A DNA stretch of 64,000 nucleotides, taken from the NCBI GenBank assembly GCA_006503535.1, contig QYRS01000004.1, positions 1,922,001 to 1,986,000 on the forward strand, in the 5' to 3' direction. The position numbers and the translations under genes are program-made. The stretch comes from Arthrinium phaeospermum. Taxonomy: Eukaryota; Ascomycota; Sordariomycetes; Amphisphaeriales; Apiosporaceae. Positions 10,911-21,520 of this stretch are shown in pieces. The number at the start of each line of letters is the position of its first letter. Position 1 is the first letter of the stretch. The notes under the pieces were generated by a model. That model did no database searches, was not told the DNA's origin, and saw only the letters and a list, made by a program, of their open reading frames with translations.

Positions 10911-13274
10911 CGTTTGCGACTGCGGCTGGGGTGGGCGGGAGATAAGTCGCGGTCGGTCGGCCTTAGGAGTAGGAGCGAGGGAGGGGCGGCAGCGATGCGC
11001 CCAAGATTGGACAGTCTGCGGTGTGTTGCGCTCAATGGGGGGTTTGGCCGAATAAAAACGAAATTCCGAGAAAGCTCCAAGAGCTCGGAGTCGATATTGG
11101 CAATGGCGAACTGAAAGGGTTTGTGCAGGTACCCGCTTGGTTGGGGAGCGGGGCAAAATAGTACGTCACGCCAATTTGAATAATAAAATGGTGAGAGCGA
11201 GAAAGAGACCCTGGAGATTCAATGTTCTAAGTTTATATTCTAGGAAACATCCGTAGCGCCCGCTAACAATTGAATAAGAGTGACCGAGGTAGAAACGAAT
11301 ATTCGGGATGGACCAAGATTCACCACCTGTGATTTCCAAGTAAAGTTAGGAATCCGGACGGGAGAGTGCCAAAGGTCGGGGAGAAGGATAGGAGACGGGG
11401 GGGAGAGTCGAGAAAAGTCGTCCAGCGTGGGGCCTCAACGATTAAACGTACAGAGACCAGCGCGCCGGTTCCTGCGGGATTGCCTGGAGGATTACTAGTG
11501 GCTTGTCGTTGTGGGGGTTTGTCAGAGCACCTTCACTGGCTAGAGTCAGGTCCGGCCTTGTTTGTAATCCAGTAGTGCTTGCTTCTTGAGGTGGGCAGCC
11601 TGTTTAAACGTGGTTCTGTAGAAGCGTACTCTGTAGAAGGCCCTCCGATTAACGGCCATGGAGCAGCAAGCACTCAGGGCTGACCATGATAGTTGAGTAT
11701 TGTGACTTCAATGTCCACAAGAGCAAGTATAAAACATATAAGAGCTATTTGATGCAAACCCTTATCCTTACAATATATAATGCCATGGTCTATGGTAACA
11801 TGCAAAGGCAATCCGACGTAGGTAGTACCAGAACTGGTGGGCACATATCAAGCATACCTACGGACTTAGGAAGTTGCCGAACCAACCCCACGTGTAGCAC
11901 TACCCAAGATATACACATCTATCTACCAACCTTATCTTACATGCTTATTCTACGAGCATGCATCTCATTACTCGCTCTCGCCAGGTGGCATGGTCCTGCG
12001 TGTATTGCTGTAATTTGGCTTTTCACAAAGGCCCGGCCAGCCACCAACGCTGCATGTCCTTATCTTTCGATTTACCGATACGAAGTGGCTGGCCTGCCTT
12101 GCCAATGGCTTGTTCGGGGCTTACGGTTGTCGAGGCAGGCATTGCTTACCTTGGCACACTTTGCTTTGAGTGCCCAGTGACCCCCGGAATATCCGCCGCG
12201 TTTCTGATATAACTACCAAGAAGTCCTATATTTGCAGTCGAGGATCGCGGCTGAGTTGGACAGTTTGCTTCAGGTAAAAGAGCCTCATTGGATAACATGA
12301 GGGTGTTTATAGCACTATTGACCTGGATGACCCCTGCCCCCGGTTGGCGATGGCATCATAGTATCATGCCGGACATTGGCCTTTACCGACCCGTCAGCTC
12401 GGGCTGACCAAACACCGCGTGTCACTAGATACCTAGCTGGACAGGCTGCCACAATATGCACTGTTCCGAAGAAGAAAGCGCGATCCTTTCAGAGCCCTAT
12501 ATATGTGTGTGTGTGTGTGTAGATAATTAATATGCGGTCTCGGTTCTCTGAGGCATCTGAAGGCGGTCACGCTCTACTCAGATTCAAGTCAACCTGGATC
12601 TCTCACAACCATTCAGCCGCCACTTTGCGCCAACACTAGGGGAGTAAGTGAGTGGCGCTTGCGTATATATGAATATGAGGTATATCAAGATGTAAGCCAC
12701 ACATGCTAATGGTGGTCGACAGTAACACGCCTTACTTCCCAGGACCCAAAGTTTGTGTACAACGTATGAATCAAACACCGAGATCTTAATAGAAGGTGAT
12801 TCTAAGCACCATGCTCTTTTTGCAGAATACCGTAATGAGAATTTCTGAATAGTCACCGGGTATGATGAATGTTGGTCCAGAGCCATACGTAACGAGGCAA
12901 CGCAGGCTGGGGGACTTCGGAGACTGCAAAGCATATTGCATAACTAGTCACCGTGATTTGGTAGCTTGCTAGCAACGAAGCGTACTCGCACAAGTGCTAT
13001 GATGAGAGGAATCATCCAATTACCCGGGCCGATCCTGGCCTAAGATCGCAATAGTGTACATCACTTTGGACCTCCCATCGCCGACCCGAGTTTCTATAGT
13101 CATAGATACATACATGGCCCCTGTTTGTGGGCCAGCGGCAGTGCGTCAAGTAGGCTACCCGACACCCCATATCATACAGTTCGTTTCCAGGTCCAGATGC
13201 AATGTGCATTAGGACCTCCCAGGCCTCCCCAAGAGCCGTCATTATTCCTTCCGGTCCCCTCATGAAATCCACGT
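10911..13274. other. Intergenic: ADK upstream region and TIM10 3' flank
   Basis: About 2.4 kb without a supported gene. The first ~250 bases contain the open but non-ATG extension of the kinase frame and probably its leader. A GT dinucleotide run lies at 12504-12520. A 164-codon ATG frame at 11686-12180 has no recognisable motif and unbiased codon use, and I do not call it. Confidence 0.55.
12504..12520. repeat. (GT)n microsatellite
   Basis: Eight and a half uninterrupted GT units, preceded by a short TATATAT run. It lies in noncoding sequence between the kinase and TIM10. Confidence 0.9.
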
Positions 13275-13659
13275 TTAAGCTCCGAGCCCAAAGCCGCCAC
13301 CACCGGCGGCGCCTCCGCGCGCTTGAGCTTCGTTTTGCATCTGTTCTGACACCTTCAGGTGGACGTCGAAGAACTTGGCGGCGCACCGGTCGAGGCATAC
13401 ACTCTCGCCCTTGTTGAGATCACCTTCGCGGTAGTCGTTGGGGGTGCACTTCTTCGCGCAGGCACGGTTGAGGCTGTTACAAGAGGTAGGTATTAGCGGA
13501 TGATCATACACAAGCAGTGCGCAAGCTTGCGACAATTGGGGGAGAGGGGGGCAATTCGTACCGGTTCAGCATATCGGACATCAGCTTCATCTCTGCCTCC
13601 ACAGCGGCAATCTTCTCCGCCGACGAGGGCTGGGGACGGCCGAAACCAAGGAACGACAT
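13275..13659 (-). CDS. tim10: Tim10, small TIM chaperone of the mitochondrial intermembrane space
   Basis: Subunit of the Tim9-Tim10 hexamer that carries hydrophobic carrier proteins across the intermembrane space to the TIM22 translocase. Exons are 13562-13659 and 13275-13473 (minus), joined as AACCG|CCTCAAC, giving 98 residues, close to the family's usual 90-100. The twin CX3C motifs are present as CAKKC and CLDRC, separated by the family-typical [16 protein letters not shown]. These Cys form the two intramolecular disulfides. The start [13 protein letters not shown] follows upstream stops in this frame's spliced context and fits small TIMs; the open frame reaching to 13887 is leader sequence. 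The C-terminus is Gly/Ala-rich. The gene is divergent from the mitochondrial LysRS gene with 609 bases between the start codons. Confidence 0.95.
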
Positions 13660-14268
13660 GTTGTATATGATTTGAGGGTGGTTGCACGAAAACGAATCCG
13701 AGTTTGTTGGTAGGCCTGAGAGCAATTTTTGGTGATTATCGAGAATGATGATCTTTTTACACGCAAATGCCTGCTGTAGCTCCAAGCTCCCAGCTACGAT
13801 CAAATTGGACTGATAGTACAAAATGATGCGGCATGGCAGCTCGAGAGAGGCAGGCGGTGGGGAAAACAGGCGGCGGGATCCAGTCAATGCTGGGATAACA
13901 TTGGGCCGGGTCGGACGTCATGGCAGAAAAAAGGGAAAAAGTCCCTGCCGACAACCATAAAAGCTTCACCCACATCCACGCCAATTGACAGGCTCAAGGA
14001 TATACTCAAGCAATTGATATGCTATAACCATATCGAAGAAGCCTAGGAGGCCTGGCGTAAATTGTAAGTTCAACACATTGTGTGCACGACAGTTTTTCTT
14101 TTACATGATGATCCTGCTTTAACATTAGAACCGTTGCGACTGACACCACTTCGGTGGTGGTTGATCACATTTTGCCAGCTTATCTGATTCCCTTTTTTTT
14201 TCTCCTCTCAACTTGCAAACCATTAGCTGTTCTCCGTTCTAACTTTGCTGGTTGCTCAGATATAGGCC
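13660..14268. promoter_or_regulatory. Shared divergent promoter of TIM10 and mitochondrial LysRS
   Basis: 609 bases separate the two start codons. A T/C tract at 14188-14209 precedes the LysRS start, as usual for fungal transcription starts. On the minus strand CCAAT boxes lie near 13803 and 13897, in position for TIM10. Function as a bidirectional promoter is inferred from geometry and these elements; transcription starts were not observed. Confidence 0.6.
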
Positions 14269-16239
14269 ATGTCGTTCTCTCAGATTCTCCGGCCTTACAC
14301 TTCTCAGGTGCCGGCCACTAACGCAGCTGGATACCGTCGCTTCTATACAATCCTTTCCACCAAGTGCCCCCGCCATCATGCATCTCGGGCGCTTTTCAGT
14401 CTGGTGCCATCTAGTAGACCATACTCAATCCAATTGCCAAAGGACATAAAGGACCCTGCTGCTGAGGCCGAGGCCCAAACGTCAGCCGCGCGATCCAGGG
14501 CGACTGACACGCGGATCCAAAAGCTGAGGGATTTGAATGCGCTTCATTATCCCCGTCTTGACCATGTAAAAGGTCCCACAAAGCTGACTGTGCGTCGGTT
14601 TCGACAATGGTACGCGAGCGGCCGCCTGAAGGATAACCAGGATGTGCTCCTGTATGGCCGGATCTTGTCCGTCAGGAGAATGAGCTCCAAACTAGTTTTT
14701 ATTACCATAGAACATGAGTTCCAAACCGTCCAAGTCATGTTCGCTTTCGGGAATATCCCCGAAGTACCCGTAGAGCAGTACAAGGACGCGCTGCGCGCAC
14801 TGCTGCGAGGTGACAGTGTTTCGGTCATCGGAACAGCAACGATGACTCCGGCCGGGGAGCTGACGTTGAAGGCTAGCCGACTACCTTCGCTGCTGAGCCC
14901 GAGTTTGGCGCCCATCCCGACCAAGCTCGTCAATGAAGAAACCATGGCCCTGAACCGGCACCTTGATCTTCTGGTCAACCCCCGCAGCCAGCAGCTCCTT
15001 CGGTTTCGATCCGAGATGATCTGGTGGCTAAGGAGCTTCTTTGTCGGGAATGACTTCCTTGAAGTACAGACCCCTATCCTGGCCGACTATGCTGGTGGTG
15101 CCAGCGCTCGACCCTTTCTCACGTCCGCCACCGAGTTCCCGAGCAAGCAACTGGCCATGCGGATTGCTCCGGAGCTGTGGCTGAAGCGCTTGGTCGTGGG
15201 TGGCTTTGACAAGATATTCGAGATTGGGACTGCCTTCCGCAACGAGGGGCTGGACGGGACTCACAATGCCGAGTTCACCATGTGCGAGTTCTATTCTACC
15301 TACATGACCCTTGATGACTTGATGGTCTTCACCACCCGCCTCATCTCGGAGTTGGCCAGGTTCACCCACAGACTGAAAGAAAAGAAGTATACAAAACTCC
15401 AACCACCTAAGTTGCAGTACTTCCGCAAAGACAAATATAGCCCTGCCAAACAATCTGCCTTGAAGCAACTGGAGGCGTCAGCAGAGGATGGTACAGAAGT
15501 TGCGAGTGATGCGGATGAGGCGGGTGAGGCGGGTGAGGCGGGTGAGGCGGGTGAGGCGGGTGAGGCGGGTGAGGCGGGTGAGGCGGGCGAGGCGGGCGAG
15601 GCGGATGTTCCGACGGTTAAACAACGTCACTTCAAGGCACTCGAGTTCCTGCCAGCATTAGAAGAGGCGCTGGGGGTGAAGTTCCCAGATCTGTCTTCGC
15701 CCGACGCCTTGAGCCAAGTATCTCACATGATCAGCACACAGACAGACTATGTTGTGCCTCCCAGGATCACATTGAACAAGCTCCTCGATAACCTCGCTGG
15801 CGCGTATCTGGAGAAACACTCGCATAAGATGCCCATCTTCATCATCAACCACCCTGCCTGCATGTCGCCGCTGGCCAAATCCTTCACCTGTCCCCAAACA
15901 GGCCAGCTCGTCTCCGCCCGAGCCGAGCTGTTCATCCACGGCCGTGAGATCGCCAACTTCTACGAAGAGGAGAACGATCCCGCCGAGCAGAGGCGCAAGT
16001 TCGAGCTCCAAGTCGCGTCCCGGGCCGGCGATCAGCTCGGAGAGGAGGGGCAGGCCGTCGTCGACGAGAGCTACATCCAGGCCCTGGAGCACGGCCTCCC
16101 GCCCACGGGCGGCTGGGGTTGCGGTATCGACAGGCTGGTGATGCTCTTCTCGGGCGCCGCCAGGATCAACGACACGCTCACCTTCGGTAACATGAGAAAT
16201 GTCGTCTCTGCCACTGAAGTGTCGAGGAGGACTAGTTGA
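14269..16239 (+). CDS. msk1: Lysyl-tRNA synthetase, mitochondrial (class II)
   Basis: Charges mitochondrial tRNA-Lys. 656 residues, single exon. The first ~60 residues are rich in Arg, Ser, Thr and Tyr and almost free of acids (RRFYTIL, RALFSLVPSS), a mitochondrial presequence. An OB-fold anticodon domain lies around residues 120-230 (LYGRILSVRR, KLVFITIEHEFQTVQVMF). Motif 1 is FRSEMIWWLRSFFVGNDFLE, motif 2 lies in IGTAFRNEGLDGTHNAEF followed by TMCEFY, and motif 3 is GGWGCGIDRLVMLFSG near residue 617, all typical of class IIb LysRS. Between motifs 2 and 3 sits an insertion with a perfect 9-bp tandem repeat coding for Gly-Glu-Ala (see repeat entry). It makes the protein longer than yeast Msk1. 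Start codon context and presequence agree on this ATG. Confidence 0.95.
   Translation: MSFSQILRPYTSQVPATNAAGYRRFYTILSTKCPRHHASRALFSLVPSSRPYSIQLPKDIKDPAAEAEAQTSAARSRATDTRIQKLRDLNALHYPRLDHVKGPTKLTVRRFRQWYASGRLKDNQDVLLYGRILSVRRMSSKLVFITIEHEFQTVQVMFAFGNIPEVPVEQYKDALRALLRGDSVSVIGTATMTPAGELTLKASRLPSLLSPSLAPIPTKLVNEETMALNRHLDLLVNPRSQQLLRFRSEMIWWLRSFFVGNDFLEVQTPILADYAGGASARPFLTSATEFPSKQLAMRIAPELWLKRLVVGGFDKIFEIGTAFRNEGLDGTHNAEFTMCEFYSTYMTLDDLMVFTTRLISELARFTHRLKEKKYTKLQPPKLQYFRKDKYSPAKQSALKQLEASAEDGTEVASDADEAGEAGEAGEAGEAGEAGEAGEAGEAGEADVPTVKQRHFKALEFLPALEEALGVKFPDLSSPDALSQVSHMISTQTDYVVPPRITLNKLLDNLAGAYLEKHSHKMPIFIINHPACMSPLAKSFTCPQTGQLVSARAELFIHGREIANFYEEENDPAEQRRKFELQVASRAGDQLGEEGQAVVDESYIQALEHGLPPTGGWGCGIDRLVMLFSGAARINDTLTFGNMRNVVSATEVSRRTS
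15511..15600 (+). repeat. In-frame 9-bp tandem repeat, ten copies, within LysRS
   Basis: Ten consecutive 9-bp units read as Ala-(Asp/Gly)-Glu. The first unit is GCGGATGAG, the next seven are GCGGGTGAG, and the last two are GCGGGCGAG. Being a multiple of three, copy-number change would keep the frame and only vary the length of an acidic linker. Confidence 0.97.
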
Positions 16240-16909
16240 ACGGACGAAAGGCCTTGGGGATGATTGGGCTCGCCTTCCTGGGCTGTATCATACCATATGC
16301 TGTAGAGTTTTAGTAGACTTACGAAGATACCCCTCTTGTCCTAACATATATCTTGCTCAGGCTGCCGCCCAATTTGTGCTCCTCTTTCTTCACGGCCGGC
16401 TTCGTAGATTGATGCTACGAATCAGCAAGGAGTAATGGTGATGCATTAAGTCATTCCCTGATCACTAGGGCGTATTTTAGCGAGTCCAAGATCTTAGCAT
16501 TTGACCCTGCAAAGCTCCATCGCTGAAGCCATCATCATATCTAGGGCACTTGTAGAGTAAACTCAATGATGTCTACTTCAGGGAATTGGTTACGGCATGA
16601 CCACAGGTGGAATGATCAGGGACGAGATAGTCAGCAACAGGATAGCTGCTTGGAAGTGGTATAGCTGACTACTTGGACGTTCACGATTATTCCGCATCTA
16701 GAGGGGGGGTTTTTTCTATAATACAAAGCCATGTTTTTGGTGTCTATCCCTCGTCGGGAGACCTTTTCTATCTGTAGCTAAGTAGAATGACCCGGAAATG
16801 AAGCCTTTTTCGCCCCCGAGTAGAACCCTCGCCATCTTGGGGTATCCGAGGAAATTGACGCTAGGAAATCATGTCGTTAGATGGTAGTGTACATGCTAAG
16901 TGGCTTCAT
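16240..16909. other. Convergent intergenic region, LysRS / F-box-like gene
   Basis: 670 bases between two stop codons. It contains a G7T6 run near 16700. No coding frame or other element is supported; it should hold both 3' UTRs. Confidence 0.55.
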
Positions 16910-19390
16910 TTACATCCACTTCTCCCAACCCAGACCCATGTGAGGGCCCAGGTTACCCAGTCGACCAGTCTCCAGGGCCAAGCGCACGCAGTACAGGCGG
17001 CGCATCTCATCCCAGTTGTTGGCCTCGGCGGTCTTCGTGGCGGGCAGTACCTGCTCACCGAGGACGGTCTTACACTCGTTGATACCGTCCTGGGCAGTGC
17101 CCATCGCCTGATCCTGGCCCCGGTGCTGGTATTGCCGGGTAAAGGTCTGCTTCTCCTCGATCAAGTCCTCCCGGTACTCCTCCCACTCGAGCAGCCTGGC
17201 CTTGACTTTCTGGGGCTCGTCGTCGCGCAAGGCCTCGCAGACCTGCATCATTCTCGGCTGCCAGATGCCGGCGTGGGTCGAGCTCTTACGGAACAGGTCC
17301 CGCAGGTTCTCGACGGTGCTTCGGTTGCGACGGTACCAGGGCACGGCAGCAATGGTGCGTCGGAGCGTGCCAAAATTGTGTGTAGGAGCTTGCAGGACGG
17401 TATGGAGGTCGCATCCGTGACACTTTCGGTTGTCCGGTGCCCGCTGTGCCTGGTCCTCCTTGAAGAAGCCGGCCAGAAGCTTCTCCTCGCAGGTGGCGCA
17501 GGTGAACATTTCCATCTTGTCCATCTTGTCCTGCTTCTGAGGCTTGCCAAGGACCGCGATGTACATATCCATGTGAAGGGTCTTCTCCAAGAAGGCCTTA
17601 TCCACTTCCTGGCTGCTAACGAGAGCCTTCCAGTTGTTCCCGTATCTCTCCCTGTACGCCCCTTTGAGCATGCGGTCGTACTGGCCCTCGAAATACAAAA
17701 TCCGGGCGATGCTGGCCAAGATGCTGGGCAGGGTGCAGAACTCCCAGGGAAAGTCGTTGAGCCACTTGTAAAATGACTTGTCGCGAGAAGAGGCAAGGTC
17801 GATGTTTCCATCCTTCGCAACCCGCATGATGCTCAGAAGGCCGGCGGCCACGGCCAAGGGGGTTTTGATGCCACCCACATCATTCCAGAAGACACCATAC
17901 GAGCCTACCCGGTTTTCGACTGGCCCTCTGTGGAATCGGGGGTAAAAGTCGAAATCGATGGGGGCGCGTGCTGAGTTGACCTTGTTGGCATCGATGACAA
18001 CACTCAAGAGTTCCTTGGTGTGGGAGAAGTTGAGCAGATCGCAACTATAAATTCCCAGGACACGGAGGTTGGGCATCGAGGGGACGATGGCCTTGACTGC
18101 GCTGACGTTCAAGTACGCGACTCGGTGAAGGTGGAGGTAACGAATGTTAGCTCCATGTCGGTAGATGCCGCGGACTGTATACATCTTGTTAGTCTGATAC
18201 AACTGATAATTTCTTGATATAGGTAACTCACGAAGACTGATGTGGCTCTCGCCCTTGAATACCGGGTCCTCGTTCATGGGGTCCGGGTATGAGTCGCTGT
18301 GGTCGTACCACTCGGTGCCATCGACCTTCTTGCCGGACAGGGTCTTCTTGCCAAAGTCCTGGCGATGGGGCTCACGGGACGGGTGGACAGAGACATACTT
18401 GGTCGAATCCAGCAGTCTCTCCTTCTGCAGTTTCTTCTGCTGGTCCGCCGTATGGGTGGCCTGGAGGATTCGCTTCGCCTGGCTCTTCTGATTCTTGGTC
18501 CAGGCTCCTCGGTACTTTCGGGCCTCATAGACATCACGAGTCAGATCACAACCGCCAAACCACTGGTTGGTTAGGTCCCAGTGTGACTGGTTATGTTAGA
18601 CTTGATCACCATGAAGCTAATATGAAGAATAACTTACGAAGATGGAACCGATGTACTGAAACATCGTCTGGCTGGTTCGGGACAGGTTGCTCAACGACTG
18701 CCAGCATCCCAGGTGATGCTCCAGGATCTTCTCTCGGAGCTCTGCAATAGCCATGATCTTCTCAAGCGAACAGTGCTCGGTGTTGGTCGGGATCTTGAAT
18801 TGGTTGCCGCTGAGGACCATGGGGGCCTGCGAAAGGGGTTAGTATGACGTGAGTGCTAGGACAAGGTAAGAATAAGAAAGAAGGCGGTAACTTACCTTGG
18901 TAACAAGGCCGGGGACATTGGGGAAGTGGGCAAGGCGAAGGGCAACCTCCTCCTCGGGAGTCGGCTCCTTGCGGTCGTCGTCCATCTTCCAAGCCATGGT
19001 GCGTGGCATGTTGATGTTCGGGTTCAACGAGATGTTGAACTTACGAACCTCTCGCTCCATGTCCTCCGGCTCAGGTCGGACCGCCAAGCCGCGCTCGATG
19101 AGAGAATCCTGGACCGGCCACTGTCTGCAGTAATACATCTGGTTGGACGGGTCAGGACGGGCTGTAAGGCCGAAGTCGGGTCCTCCAAGCCAAGTGGTCC
19201 AGGTGTGATTCTTGACGTGTTCACCTTGAGCCCAGAGTGACTCCAAGAAGAAGTCGCGAGCGGCCTGCTCACTGGTAGGGAGGTGTTCGTCCCTGCGATC
19301 ACCAGAGATGACATTGTAGGAGCCATCGCCGATGATGACCAGGCGAGCGGTGGCCAGTTGCTCAAGGTAAATGCAGTATCCGTTATCCAT
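16910..19390 (-). CDS. F-box/LRR-like protein with C-terminal Cys4 motif, function unknown
   Basis: Four exons (minus): 18896-19390, 18638-18826, 18232-18586 and 16910-18174. Donors are GTAAGT, GTAAGT and GTGAGT, with CTAAC-type branch points, and the phases close to give 767 residues. ATG at 19390 is the first ATG; further upstream the frame opens only with TTG. Around residues 180-225 a stretch LREKILEHHLGCWQSLSNLS then FQYIGSIFSHWDL resembles an F-box. Residues ~360-420 contain LRR-like pieces (IRYLHLHRVAYLN, MPNLRVLGIYSCDLLNF). A Cys4 motif follows (CATC, about 27 residues, CHGC), a spacing often seen in fungal F-box-like proteins. I infer a possible SCF substrate adaptor, but the F-box is weak. 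An antisense frame of 301 codons over exon 4 is a shadow. Upstream lies an unusual spliced-looking leader. Confidence 0.75.
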
Positions 19391-21520
19391 TGTTGCGGTT
19401 ACTGAGATGTCGTGAGGAAAGAAGGAAGTGGAAGTCTGGTCAGACTGTAAGCATTGATCGTGATGGGTGAAGAGTGAAGGATATAGAGTGAAGATTGAAG
19501 AGCGGAGGGTGAAAAGTGAAAGGTGAATGTCAAGAGGTGAAGAGTGATGGGTCAAGGTCGAGGTGAAAGTGAAAATTCACCTTGGCACTGTAAGTGGGAA
19601 GGGAAACCGAGATGGTAATGGTGAAAGAGTAGGTGATGGATGAAGATTGAGAGATGGTATCTTGTGATTTAAGAAGGCAGGTCGTCAATGGGAGATATTT
19701 CAGGTGGTGAAGCAGAGAGCGATGTCTACCGAAAATTGTGAAGTGGAGAGGATTCTTGAGTTGCCTGTGGTGGAAGGGAAGTGAAAGAACAAACTTGGTC
19801 TGACGGAGAGGAAAGGTAGAAAGAAATGTGAATCTTGGAGGCATTACCAGAGTCCAAGGTGTGAATTTAACTTACCTGTGAGAGAGATGACTGTCCTGAG
19901 TAAGAAACTATCAAATATTATTGTTAGTTTCAGTGTTGCTGTGAATCTAAGTGTTGAATGTCTATGCAGACAAAGAAGTAAGGTGTAATGTGAAAAGATG
20001 GTGTTTCCAAGTACGATGTTGACGTTTCAGAGGCACAATCAAATAATTCACGAGGGTAGGGTTGAGTTGTTGTTGTGAAAATGTTGGCTCGGAGCAGGTG
20101 GCCAGGGTGTGTGTAAGAGTCTCGGTCGGGTCGGCGGGGCCTCCGAGAGAGAACACCGGAAGGAGCTCCGGAAAACTCGGCAGGAGCTCCGGCGCTTCCG
20201 GGCAGAAGCTCCGGGCCTATCCGGCAAGAGCTCCGCGGCTTATCCGGCAATAGCTTCACGATTGTTCCGGTCGGTGCCCCATGATTAATCGGTAGGTACC
20301 CAACGATTATTCGGTAGATACTCAACGATTATTCGGTAGCTGCCCCGCCGTTTATTCAACAGGAACTCAGCGGGTTTTTGGGGTAACCAGCAGGTGACTT
20401 GTAGGATCATAGGCAGAACGGAGAGGATTTGGACTGGAGAAGAAGGTGTAGGGCGTGAACTTGTATGGGAAGTGTCAAGGGTCGACACATACTGTACCTG
20501 GGCAAGATGCCTTCGAGAATTGGTGACATGGAAGAAAGGAATAACAACGTCTTCTTACCTGAACGACTGAACTTCGGCTCTGTGCTGTGGGAAGCGAGAC
20601 TGGAAAGGCTGGTGATGAAAAACCCGGGGGCAAGTGCTGTTCGAGCTGGTTGAGCGGGAGAGAGGTAGTATGGGGGATTACTGGTTGAACAGGACTGGAG
20701 GTGAGGAGAGATATGTGTGTTATGTACCAGTGAAGGGGTAGGTGGCAGAGTTAAGCAAAGAGCAAAGCCATCACAGGATGACGGGGTAAGGATATTTTCT
20801 GGTGTTGAATGTCTGTAGCGAAAAGAACAACTGCTTACCTTGAGTTGAGTCTCGTTACTTAACGAGAGAGCGAGAGAGCGAAAGAGCAAAGGGCTGGGTT
20901 GGGTGAAAACAGTTAGCTATCGGTGGCAAGAGAACTGGGTGTAAGTGTGGTGGAGGCAAGAGAACTTGGAGCAAGAGATGTGGAAGCGAGAGACGCTTAT
21001 GTAGGCCTGGTTAAACGTGGGGCTTTATGGGAGACGGATGTGTTGAATACAACTGATGGAGTGAAGATATGAAGGGTGTTGTGTTCTGGTTGGGGGCGTG
21101 GTAAGTTCCGGAAGAGGATGGAATAAATCACAGCCGACGATGTGGAGGATAGGGTCAAGATAAGGGTGGCACTTACAAAGTGACTGCTTTGGCGAAACTC
21201 AGGGTTGAACAATCAAATCGACGAGGTGCTAGTCGTCGACGAGGCTCGGCGATGGATTCGATAGCAATGGTTGGTTATGTGGGAAGGGAAGGAAGGCACA
21301 AAAGTTGGCGATAATAAGTGGTGTTTTGAGAATAATGTGCTTCAAGAACTTACCAGACGAGGAAGGAGCGGAAATGGATGTAAGAAATCCAAGAATGTAA
21401 CTCTGTGGGAGGCACTCAAGCTCTTGTTCTATGACTGTCGGGCGGCAAGACATCAAAAAGATACGCCAGAGGTAGTGTCAGGCTTATAATTGCACGGCAA
21501 GGTTTTCTTACGGGGAAACC
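19391..21520 (-). promoter_or_regulatory. Long pyrimidine-rich leader or promoter with serial splice donors
   Basis: The minus strand over this ~2.1 kb is rich in C/T with recurring TTCAC and TTCAAC words, most strongly at 19400-19580. Consensus-like 5' splice sites read on the minus strand lie with their G at 19875, 20558, 20838, 21176, 21353 and 21511. A good 3' splice site with a T/C tract ends at 19402, only 11 bases before the F-box-like gene's ATG. Other acceptor-like sites with T/C tracts occur near 19770 and 19800. This suggests a multi-exon 5' UTR or alternative first exons. No long ATG frame is present. The reading is inference from splice motifs and composition. Confidence 0.45.
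20157..20380. repeat. Degenerate 21-23-bp minisatellite, about ten units
   Basis: Consecutive units can be aligned by a GG start: GGCAAGAGCTCCGCGGCTTA, GGCAATAGCTTCACGATTGT, GGTAGGTACCCAACGATTAT, GGTAGATACTCAACGATTAT and similar (each ends TCC or TC). Units on the left are GC-rich (GAGCTCCGG cores) and units on the right AT-rich (AACGATTATTC cores), so it grades along its length. Two adjacent units near 20291-20334 differ at only two bases. Confidence 0.85.

Noticed and set aside
10911..11156. 82-codon N-terminal extension of the adenylate kinase
   Set aside because: Opens with TTG and contains no ATG; more likely leader sequence.
11686..12180. 164-codon ATG frame
   Set aside because: No motif, unbiased codons, no neighbouring exon partner.
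16871..17776. 301-codon plus-strand frame
   Set aside because: Antisense to the last exon of the F-box-like gene; Leu/Val-rich shadow.
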